A DNA stretch of 20,749 bases from assembly GCA_001460835.1 (NCBI GenBank), contig CYKH01001358.1, positions 1-20,749 on the forward strand. The letters run 5' to 3'. The notes beneath the pieces are model-generated. The model did not search any database. It was given only the letters and a program-made list of their open reading frames with translations, and was not told the DNA's origin. Positions 9,401-15,592 of this stretch are shown here, piece by piece; position 1 is the stretch's first letter; each line of letters starts with the position of its first letter. The DNA comes from Bodo saltans (taxonomy: Eukaryota > Euglenozoa > Kinetoplastea > Eubodonida > Bodonidae). The translations under genes were made by a program, and so were the position numbers.

Positions 9401-10229
9401 GGCGACACGTAGCAATTACTGTTTGGAAATGGATGAAGATCAGAGTCCGGAGGCTGTTGCATTGCGACAAAGATCACAAGAGAAGAACGATGATATCGAG
9501 TACGTCTTCACCACAACACCACCGGGATCTCCAACTGCAGCAGCGGGTGGAGGAGGAGTCCCTTACCACACGCACGATGTGATGCCTGCTGCTCAATCGT
9601 CATTTTCAGCGCATTATTGGCAAGGAGGGTCTTCTTCATCGTTCCAACAAGCAGCAGCAGCGCAGCGACGCAGGCACAACACCACCACCATACTCTCATA
9701 TCAACTTCCCCCCGCACTTGGGTCTCCCGCAGCTGCGTTCGTACGCGCCAACGAAGAAACTATTACTGCTAGTGAGGTGGCCCCACTGCCGAGCAGCAGA
9801 GGTGCTGCACCGACAACGCTGCCACGGCGCAGACCACCTCCTCCATCCACGGCATCTCTGATGAACCCGTTGGGCCGATTCCGGTTGGACGTCGTCTCTT
9901 CATCATCGCGTCCGCACCCCTCGGAGGATGATGATGGCCCCATTCATGTGTTTGCACATGACAGTCATTTGAGTCCTGCAACACACAACAGCAACAACGG
10001 TGCTGGCGGCACAACGTTTCGCCTTGACATGCGATGGGCCGAAGAACACCGTGGTGAACGAGCAGGTGCTACGACTACTGCAACAAATGAAATGGAAGTT
10101 GATGGGGAAGACGAAGGGGACGACGACGAAATTTGGGACTGGGACTGGGAGGAAGTCCCCGCAGCCAATGTTCCACTTCGCTATTCTTCCCGAGCACATC
10201 TCAACAGCCCATCACACAGCAGCAAGTAG
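3405..10229 (+). CDS. Ser/Thr-rich type I membrane protein, C-terminal part (ectodomain, SEA-like module, TM, cytoplasmic tail)
   Basis: This frame encodes 2274 residues; the ATG at 3405 is only the first Met after the TGA and is probably not the true start. Residues 1 to about 1100 continue the Ser/Thr-rich ectodomain. Residues about 1109-1200 form a compact module containing KITITSLRVGSLVVTFW, which resembles SEA-like membrane-proximal domains, with several N-glycosylation sequons (NGS, NSS, NIT, NQT). Residues 1232-1258 are one transmembrane helix, followed by the stop-transfer run RRRRIARRLLRK. The remaining ~1016 residues are a disordered cytoplasmic tail rich in Ser, Pro, Gln and His. 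It has a six-Gln run and ends with an acidic-tryptophan segment (IWDWDWEE). The topology is type I: outside N-terminus, inside C-terminus. The 3' end is the TAG at 10227-10229. A surface receptor or adhesin linked to cytosolic partners is inferred; no ligand can be named. Confidence 0.85.
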   Translation: MSFSSRRSWSMIISVSWKSYSPSTSYSASTSASEEVSKTIGSSTISMSDTQTVSHDVATLTKSLSNSVSKSATGDLKTMSDTITLGNRSATASMSPGIRTASESKTTEISSSFTFELSMSRSSSIVVSDTVRGRGGAPLGSSRTSSLTSAARRNHGMSLSPSDTMTRFTLTDERTMTIQSMSLSRPSVTREKSFTVRSTSSSFSKERTGSVRSRSPSSSWQSSKSESYSRTWGSASREASRTTSPSYTLQMNTVTRNVAASHTKSSSAYASATAKSFSLTSTISGPEATRTDTMSTSASATLTASHSAPTEETSRSSTVSDMRSISFRSPSMSQTSSRTANMSLSNVMSLSMSVSRDRGASKSRRGSISSSPSARGASRSSSVSLSKEVTATLSRSRGTPSSDVTLTATPQTPSNIASSSFSGSPSASSSLTPTKMRSSSFTETKNTFTTEKTSTLPSATASISAAMRSKSTSATTSSTITPPPTPTPSGSASVTNTSSLSVGTPSPSGRSHVPTPTASEAISASLSLMPSKSKTLAATPSPSFSNDPPSATVTNETSVTWSQSQEVTKTLLSASPDWTATASTSLSNPTPTVSSTKDMNTLSSTPSPSQDPPTASYSGDGATVSMPPSFTVNSPSITFSNEPTSTSSKSPEFSSTWWSVSRERSASWGSISPDHSRSLASVSATPEKSALPATETNSSSPSAGANTKSQSQSPTYAHTKPSTTRSNAMLSMTTSNQLTISVVTATASCTASISAYVPSHSNSHTITTTRNHRVFWSLTHNVTITVNATLSASVSPDTASHSPGALSSTKSQSGSLTLSGWTQANKLLRGGGLSATISAGPSPSEVLSSSHNTSTVSFTVQRTNTPSTTSSRSGSGTGGGAGRWRGAGRRGFFSESLCRHRCRCACLAHFTISDPRLTATRTASLLPTPTKTIAKLPTSTHEQSRSVWSSTITVSKRVTPAPKATDSHAVTQTRSLDPSVSGTITPAPPRTPTPTATSITRSATSDVTRTRSAITRSLLHTSSVSLTRTITPPPTPTPQPTASVTSDVSATTTRTVTPPPTPSHLASPSATHPATVTASAATVPHSRTQTVINYGPDGAGEKQLSEHWVRINGSGWATALSTAEGSARVSAAIRADISIAVGLPQGKITITSLRVGSLVVTFWASRNSSQFIPDATINTDMATSALSFLSIVYENITGITNEVLSVNQTLTRTSSDVLGPQAVECNGVKCYLAAAVGASVGVIVTLVVIVWCVLWCVLRRRRIARRLLRKSTADLRSNVRAYRDDEVVSARRQSEDQHDEEGEEDNNAIMASAVIRPPTTLQHIDFASYKKYLFEAESSTSSSSSSSASSQLMIAPFAPSSTEDTPRPREENNNSATAAPPPPSQPSGAAPLVEAATTVPTPLSSQRIQRHDQLTVILPPQSQCSPVAAVTTTSLPPSSRLQVRVEHNETVQRRNPIEGEFTSSTTLDLLQAGTVQQPSTGASELSAATMPMLVPRKAPPTSKPKLSASLKKPPTSSQTPYVVDEAARSPPLHHQQQLPNISMVSAFPLSLTSHPTTPPETVAAADTAATNSGQTNNPHSRSALDSADDDNTGIDNTSMFSARSVLSFFGFGGSNKRRSHDNNQNSSREEEDHCPTSPALSSLAAASMEEGSLKRATSSRTSFRLFNSPKATPAMTMAQQQQQQHLRQQTGGGSSTTSTVTRQHEPFASDNNDQQPDDQRPKFHHHHRINSIGSNDEDVVAQIEFPPMLSSSFASQKSPSSQPPQPPPAVASPMMQKKVSWGNLSKSTPMAAAPTSTTTAATTTSEGILKRGGGSTSLSPGPLLRLQQQNPTLSPPTHAAASVASSSATTLGRGLSFLQLNVTTPRWNPATGVWEDEAITNAAAATTSSSTSGPGTAASSPPPPSSVHAMITSPQSILRHHNNHSTSSPNTALPLPPLRLPNSMVSISSSALSHRSTSSSTATGAAASITTAAEMPNNPSAVPYAVPAPSTTHLTTTAAATRSNYCLEMDEDQSPEAVALRQRSQEKNDDIEYVFTTTPPGSPTAAAGGGGVPYHTHDVMPAAQSSFSAHYWQGGSSSSFQQAAAAQRRRHNTTTILSYQLPPALGSPAAAFVRANEETITASEVAPLPSSRGAAPTTLPRRRPPPPSTASLMNPLGRFRLDVVSSSSRPHPSEDDDGPIHVFAHDSHLSPATHNSNNGAGGTTFRLDMRWAEEHRGERAGATTTATNEMEVDGEDEGDDDEIWDWDWEEVPAANVPLRYSSRAHLNSPSHSSK
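4839..4865 (+). repeat. TITPPPTPT motif (mid-ectodomain)
   Basis: A single exact copy of the nine-residue motif, in frame and preceded by SS. It links this ORF to the upstream one, which has two identical copies. Confidence 0.8.
6351..6593 (+). repeat. Cluster of three TITPPPTPT-type motifs before the SEA-like module
   Basis: TITPAPPRTPTPT (6351-6389), TITPPPTPT (6489-6515) and TVTPPPTPS (6567-6593) lie within about 80 residues of each other, just before the folded membrane-proximal module. This proline-rich stretch probably forms a stiff stalk above the membrane. Confidence 0.8.
8439..8456 (+). repeat. CAG/CAA run encoding six Gln in the cytoplasmic tail
   Basis: Six consecutive Gln codons mixing CAG and CAA, followed by His. 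It is one of many trinucleotide low-complexity runs in the tail (also Ser runs near 7425-7450 and a His run near 8573-8585). Confidence 0.9.
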
Positions 10230-10437
10230 CAAAACCTGAAGAGAAAGAACAGTAGTGGCGATTTGGGCGTCCAACAACAGCAAGCTGCTGTTCTCCACAG
10301 AGCAATTCATCGTTCAGCGTTGCCAGCTCCCTTTTGCTGCTTGCGCGCACACACTTTTTTGTACCAGGCCAAATGATTTTCAGTTTTCGTACAGAAAAAG
10401 AAGAAGAAAAAAGAAACAAACAACCAAACAAAAAAAA
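10230..10437 (+). other. 3' flank of the surface-protein gene, A-rich towards the gap
   Basis: About 208 bases follow the TAG. The second half becomes purine-rich, with A-rich runs just before the assembly gap. No gene is visible. A polyadenylation region is likely here, but no fixed signal is expected in kinetoplastids. Confidence 0.5.
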
Positions 10438-10737
10438 NNNNNNNNNNNNNNNNNNNNNNNNNNNNNNNNNNNNNNNNNNNNNNNNNNNNNNNNNNNNNNN
10501 NNNNNNNNNNNNNNNNNNNNNNNNNNNNNNNNNNNNNNNNNNNNNNNNNNNNNNNNNNNNNNNNNNNNNNNNNNNNNNNNNNNNNNNNNNNNNNNNNNNN
10601 NNNNNNNNNNNNNNNNNNNNNNNNNNNNNNNNNNNNNNNNNNNNNNNNNNNNNNNNNNNNNNNNNNNNNNNNNNNNNNNNNNNNNNNNNNNNNNNNNNNN
10701 NNNNNNNNNNNNNNNNNNNNNNNNNNNNNNNNNNNNN
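10438..10737. other. Assembly gap of 300 N
   Basis: Exactly 300 undetermined bases. The left edge is an A-rich simple sequence and the right side soon becomes T-rich, so low complexity probably broke the assembly. The true length is unknown. Confidence 1.
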
Positions 10738-11613
10738 CCGCACCTTGTGACGAACTTTTATGTGTCGTGGAATGTGTGTCGTGCTTTGTTGTCCTTTTTT
10801 CCTTCATTTTCTCTTTTTTGTGCTTTGTTGTCCTTTTTTTTCGCTGCAATTCAAAAAAATGCGGCTTGACTGCTTCTCCTCTTCCATTTGCAGCGTGCGG
10901 CTTCGTTTTTCCTTTGGAAGTGAAAAAAAAACAACAGAAAACAGAGTTTTATCGTTTCCCCATTGTGTGCCAGTGTGTATCTCCCAAGAAATCCTTCTCT
11001 CAACACGCTCACGTGCAGTTTTTTTTTTCCCCTATTCTTTGAGCGATCGTATTCGAGCTACCAGTCAGTCCCCCTTTTTCCCCCCTTGCACAAACCTTTT
11101 TTAGTGTAGCCAAGGCAAATTAGATCCGCCTTGCGTGTGCAATATCCCAGTCCCTCATTTCACACAGGCATACCAGTTGAAACGAAGAAAATAGAACGAT
11201 GAAAGAAGAAGAAAGAAATAATGGTTCGTGTTCTTCTTCCAAACTCCTGATTTTTCCCTGTTCCATACTAAACGCGCGATCGATAGCAACAAACAAACAA
11301 AAAATAATGGACGATCCTCTTTTTAGCGAAAAGGAACGCGAGATACCTTTTTCAATCCACACTCGCATAATAAATGCGCATAAAAAAAGCACTTCACTCG
11401 TGTTTTTTTTTGTGCGAGGAGCAAAAGTGAGAAGAAAGCAAAGATCTCTTGTTGTATCACAAAAACCTAAAACCCAAAACCACCATCATGCGTCGAGGAG
11501 TGCCTTTACAAATTATTTCATAGCGTATCTCTCGCTGCCTCGCAATTTAACACACAAAAGCCGCATTTTCATTTCCTGAGGAATAAAAAACCCCGATAAA
11601 AGTACAAATCAAG
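10738..11613 (+). other. Non-coding leader region upstream of the first cyclic-nucleotide-binding gene
   Basis: About 880 bases with no convincing gene. The first part is T-rich, with repeated short polypyrimidine tracts, including a 20-base unit at 10781-10800 that recurs at 10820-10839. Several tract-AG combinations could serve as trans-splice acceptors: CAG at 10891-10893, AG at 11103-11104, and AG at 11417-11418. ORFs here of 90-126 codons have skewed Lys/Phe composition and no recognisable domain. Confidence 0.6.
11069..11104 (+). promoter_or_regulatory. Candidate spliced-leader trans-splice acceptor
   Basis: A long C/T tract (11069-11086), a short break, then a further T run ends in TTAG at 11101-11104. 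This is the strongest pyrimidine tract upstream of the gene starting at 11614 and would give a leader of about 510 nt. A second T-tract with AG at 11417-11418 would give a leader of about 195 nt and is a fair alternative. Confidence 0.35.
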
Positions 11614-14600
11614 ATGCAGAAGAATCGAGTGCCACAGCGATTAACGACTAAATCACCTCGTCGATCAGCACCTCACGCACCAACGCACTCCCAACCACTC
11701 AAACATAGTGCTATCTCTCACAGCGCCTGGCAACCCCCAGCCACATCAAAAAAACCGAACCACCCTTTAACCCCAGCATCAACAATCCATACTGAAGAAG
11801 AAGACCCTGACCGGGTACAGTTTGTGGTATCCCCTCCTAACACTTCCAGGAATCATGATGATGATGACTTCCTTGTTTCCGTGAGTGTTGCACCTGCTGT
11901 GAATCAAAACAATGGTGGAGCATGGATGCCCGCAACAGGCTCGTATTCCCTCGAGACAGAGGAAGGCGATGACGAAGAAAACAGTCTGCTGAGCAACAAC
12001 GACAATATCACGACAACCACCACCAGGGGAGCGTCACCGGTGGCGCATCAACCGCAGCCACCGGCACAATCACAGCCTCATCATCATCATCACCTCAATA
12101 GATCGTCAGCCATGCCATCATCATCATCAGCATTGAGGTCGTTCATCTCCCCGCCCAGCCGCTACAACAGTGCCTACCGAATCACCACCACCATCGCATC
12201 CGCTGAACAGTCGCCACTAATTGTCACGACGCTGGAGGGAGCACTCCCGTTGCCTCGCTCCAACAGTCACAGCGACGATGATGAAGAGGAACATAATAGT
12301 AATGGTATTATTGAACTGTTCGAAGAAGAGGGCGATGGTGGCTACGGATTTGGTGATCGTCGAAGTCAACAAAGATCCACGACGACATACAGAGCCACAT
12401 CTTCCACAGCGGACAATGGTCCTGAAAAGCTTAAGCACGCGCAGCACCGGAGGGACCGTAACAAAGCAAGAGTTGTGGTTCTGGACACCGTTGAACCCAA
12501 CCACCATAATCATTATCATAACAACAACGAAGGTGTCGTCAGTGGAGCACCGCAGTTTGCTACGGTGAACTCCATTGTTAGTTCACACAATAGCTACAAT
12601 GGCAGCAGAGGTGGGCCCCCACCGCCACCTTCCGGCGTCCCTGGTGGTGGTGCTCGTCGTAGTTCATTCGGAAACGGCAGCGCCACAACGATGGAGTCCT
12701 CCATGCTGCTCATGTCTGGGGGAAGGAGCGAGCACACCAGTCTCCCAACATTATCGATCGACTCTGCCAAGTCTGTGCAGGATCACAGACGTCGGCAACA
12801 GCAGCAACAACTTCAACGACCCCCACTTGCTGCTCAATCACTTCTGCTCAATGGCAGCGGCAGTGGAAGCGGCCAGCATCGTCGGCCCCACCAAACCAAT
12901 TCTAACAGCAGCCACGAGACATCAGCAGCAGCAGCGGCTGTGATGTCAGGAGTACATTTTTGTCTCCCAACGAACGGTCGAGGTATTTTCTCACAGAAAA
13001 ACGGTAGCGATGATGACGACGACGATCACAGGGATTTTACCGATGACGACGATGATGTTGCTCCAAGAGGTCCTGTTAATGAATGGAGCATGAACGCCTC
13101 GTTTTCTGCAACTTCATCGGCATTTGTTGTGATGGGCGACCAACATCAATTGCAGCAAGAAGGAACATCAGTGCGTAGGACCTCACGACGGAGGAGTCAG
13201 TTGGAGGAGGATGATGATCTGTCGTCATTTTCGGCGCTCAAGAGCAACGCCTGTGAGTCACAGGAAAAAGACACTTCACTTAGCTACCCTCTGGCAGCCG
13301 GTCAACCTCACAACTCTCCTTCTGCAACAGCGCCACCGCTAGCTCGAGCAGTCCAACGTCGGGCCCAGGAGCGAGCAGAGCGTGAGCAGATGCTTCTGAA
13401 GTCACGTGAACGGCAGACCAACGCAGTGGAGCGCAAGATGTTCCTCGCGGAGCACCGCTTCTTGCAGCGCGGCGCCTCGTGGCTGACTTTTGTCGAGCTC
13501 GCACGAGTTATGAAGAGGCTCGTTGAGGTGGCAAAGATTGCAAAGCGACTACGAGAGAAAAGAATGCGCCGAGGAATCAATCCGATTGTAGTGGTGCGTC
13601 TGCGTCAAATTCTCCGACGTGTGCGCACACGAATTCAAGGACGCGGTGTGCCCCGGCCTGCCATCGCCGCGCTCCGTGCAGACAAGCTATTGAATTTGTT
13701 TCCCGATGCGCAGCTGCAGTACGCGATTGATCGCATGACGCTGAAGTATTTCTTCGAGAATGAGAATATCATCATGATGGGCTCCGAGGACGACGAGGCG
13801 TACGTGCTGCACAGCGGCGTTGCTGACGTGCTGATGGGGCAGACGAAGGTGTTCACGATGCGTGGCGGCATGTGCTTCGGCTCTGTTGGGATGATCAGCG
13901 GGGAGCCTCGAACTGCATCGATCGTTGCGCGTGAGAAGGAGGGGTGCCTTGCGTGGGTGCTGACGCGTGCTGTGTTCAGTGCGTGGGGCGGTGGCGCGGA
14001 GGACAAGCAGAAGGTGGCTGCAGCGCACGCGGCGATCAACGAGCTGCGCCAGCTGAACATGATGAACGTGTACAAGAAGCTGCTGGACCCATCGACACTG
14101 GGCTATTTCCCGATGCTGAGTGGCGTGTCGCACGAGACGCTGACGAGTATCACGACGACGTCGACACGACCGCGCGTAGAGCGTGCCGGCACAGTTCTTG
14201 CTGCCCCCAACGTGCCGCTGACGGAGACGCAGCCGTTTCTTCTACTTCGTGGCACCGTTGTTGTGAAGGTCGATCAGAAGTCGTGGGCTGCTCGTGCGAA
14301 CTCGTACTTCCCCATCCCGCTGCACGAACAACTGCGCATGTTGTACGACATTCCGCAACGTAAACGCGGCGGTGGTGGTGGTGTGCATGCTCCTGTTGGG
14401 TTTGGAGATATGTCGCACATTCCTAAGCAGGTCCACCTGCGGAAGGACTTCTCCGGCGCAACTATCGAATCCATCTTGATGCCATGGATCAAAAAAGAAC
14501 AAGAGCTGCTTGACGCTGCTACTCCGAAAGCCTCAATGCAGCAACAACAGCAGCAACAAGGATGGAAGGCGACTTCGAGTGAGTTGGACGATGCCGCCAC

Positions 14601-15573
14601 CACCACCACCCACTCAAGCGGTGCCACTCCGCTTCTCCCAGCACCTACGTTTCCAAGAACTGCTATTTCACCACGATTTCATAGCAGTGCTGGTGGTGGC
14701 GGTTTTGCCTTGCCCTCTGCTGCTGCAGGAGGTGGGGACGAGCTCCCGTCAATGGCAAGCTTACATTCCACAACAACTGGCGGCAATAGCGCTGCTACTG
14801 TGCAACGCCAACAACACAGCAACATCACAACAAGCAGCCCCCCAAGTTGTGTTGTTCTCTTCGAGGTTCAGGCCCCCGCTTTATTCCACTTTGCGCCATT
14901 ATTCTTGGCGCACTCCGCCGCTCCGCCATTTACAGTGGAGGCAGCCACTGATTGCGACCTTTTGGGCATTGGCCGCGAAAACATCCGAGGTCAGGATGTC
15001 CTTGAACTTGCAGTGCTTCGGCAAAATGCGCTGAACTTGCACTGCGATTTTATTGGCATTCCCACTCGCGCCGAATTTGCGAGAATTTTGTGCTGTGAAG
15101 AAATACAGCCACCAGGTGCGCTGTCGCAATCATCGCGTGATGACGTCACGAAGCGCCACCACCACAACAATCATCATCACCCTCAACAAGCACCCCCAAC
15201 ACCACCAGCACAGTCATCTTACTTTTCAGCGACATTGACAGCAGTGGCCTCCAAGCTGTCGTCGGCATCCGGTGGTGGCCCCTCTTCCACAGGGGCCGCA
15301 TCTGTATCGAGGAGAGCAACGACTGGAAGCGGCGCTTCATCTCCATCAAGAAAGATGAGCACAACAGGGCTTGCCTCAGCGCTGATGGAAGTGTGCCCTT
15401 TCGAAACGTTTGTGTACGGCGCCAACGATTATATGACGTTTGATCCGCAGAGCGACTTGAAGGTGCACATCGTGCTGAGCGGGGAGATCGATCCGACGAG
15501 CTTCCGCAGCGGGCGGACGTCGGTGGAGGTGAACGGCGGTCCGTTTGTGTTGGGCGGACGTCTGTGGAGTTGA
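11614..15573 (+). CDS. Multi-domain cyclic-nucleotide-binding protein, N-terminal part (frame broken at a 41-bp duplication)
   Basis: The frame encodes 1319 residues; an in-frame stop at 11584 and the next Met fix the start at 11614. Residues 1 to about 575 are low complexity (Gln, His, Asn, Asp and Ser runs). Residues about 580-680 are a basic helical segment with FLAEHR, ASWLTFVEL and RTRIQGRG, shared with the downstream paralogue. Residues 690-793 form a cyclic-nucleotide-binding (CNB) module: IIMMGSEDDEAYVLHSG, then a phosphate-binding-cassette-like FGSVGMISGEPRTAS at 755-769. The usual cassette Glu is Ser here, while the Arg is kept. Residues about 830-1126 form a second module split by a low-complexity insert (about 960-1077) and ending in FTVEAATDCDLLGIGRENI. 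From about residue 1260 a third module begins (VHIVLSGEID) but is interrupted by the duplication. It is probably a cytosolic nucleotide sensor. No catalytic domain is visible. Confidence 0.85.
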   Translation: MQKNRVPQRLTTKSPRRSAPHAPTHSQPLKHSAISHSAWQPPATSKKPNHPLTPASTIHTEEEDPDRVQFVVSPPNTSRNHDDDDFLVSVSVAPAVNQNNGGAWMPATGSYSLETEEGDDEENSLLSNNDNITTTTTRGASPVAHQPQPPAQSQPHHHHHLNRSSAMPSSSSALRSFISPPSRYNSAYRITTTIASAEQSPLIVTTLEGALPLPRSNSHSDDDEEEHNSNGIIELFEEEGDGGYGFGDRRSQQRSTTTYRATSSTADNGPEKLKHAQHRRDRNKARVVVLDTVEPNHHNHYHNNNEGVVSGAPQFATVNSIVSSHNSYNGSRGGPPPPPSGVPGGGARRSSFGNGSATTMESSMLLMSGGRSEHTSLPTLSIDSAKSVQDHRRRQQQQQLQRPPLAAQSLLLNGSGSGSGQHRRPHQTNSNSSHETSAAAAAVMSGVHFCLPTNGRGIFSQKNGSDDDDDDHRDFTDDDDDVAPRGPVNEWSMNASFSATSSAFVVMGDQHQLQQEGTSVRRTSRRRSQLEEDDDLSSFSALKSNACESQEKDTSLSYPLAAGQPHNSPSATAPPLARAVQRRAQERAEREQMLLKSRERQTNAVERKMFLAEHRFLQRGASWLTFVELARVMKRLVEVAKIAKRLREKRMRRGINPIVVVRLRQILRRVRTRIQGRGVPRPAIAALRADKLLNLFPDAQLQYAIDRMTLKYFFENENIIMMGSEDDEAYVLHSGVADVLMGQTKVFTMRGGMCFGSVGMISGEPRTASIVAREKEGCLAWVLTRAVFSAWGGGAEDKQKVAAAHAAINELRQLNMMNVYKKLLDPSTLGYFPMLSGVSHETLTSITTTSTRPRVERAGTVLAAPNVPLTETQPFLLLRGTVVVKVDQKSWAARANSYFPIPLHEQLRMLYDIPQRKRGGGGGVHAPVGFGDMSHIPKQVHLRKDFSGATIESILMPWIKKEQELLDAATPKASMQQQQQQQGWKATSSELDDAATTTTHSSGATPLLPAPTFPRTAISPRFHSSAGGGGFALPSAAAGGGDELPSMASLHSTTTGGNSAATVQRQQHSNITTSSPPSCVVLFEVQAPALFHFAPLFLAHSAAPPFTVEAATDCDLLGIGRENIRGQDVLELAVLRQNALNLHCDFIGIPTRAEFARILCCEEIQPPGALSQSSRDDVTKRHHHNNHHHPQQAPPTPPAQSSYFSATLTAVASKLSSASGGGPSSTGAASVSRRATTGSGASSPSRKMSTTGLASALMEVCPFETFVYGANDYMTFDPQSDLKVHIVLSGEIDPTSFRSGRTSVEVNGGPFVLGGRLWS

Positions 15574-15592
15574 ACGGCGGTCCGTTTGTGTG
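15511..15592 (+). repeat. 41-bp tandem duplication that shifts the reading frame
   Basis: Copy 1 is 15511-15551 and copy 2 is 15552-15592. Over the first 40 bases the copies differ at only two positions. The period of 41 is not a multiple of three, so the second copy moves the frame: the upstream ORF stops at 15573 within copy 2, and the downstream ORF opens at 15564. Without one copy the frame from 11614 runs unbroken to 17342 (1896 codons including the stop). Confidence 0.95.

Noticed and set aside
11199-11579. 126-codon ORF upstream of the CNB gene
   Set aside because: Lys/Phe/Ser-rich translation of an A/T-rich leader region, no domain, and no similarity to its neighbours. It lies between candidate trans-splice acceptors and the true start.
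13687-14133. 148-codon minus-strand ORF opposite the first CNB module
   Set aside because: The plus strand encodes a conserved CNB module with almost wholly silent differences to its paralogue there, so the minus frame is a by-product of GC-rich codons.
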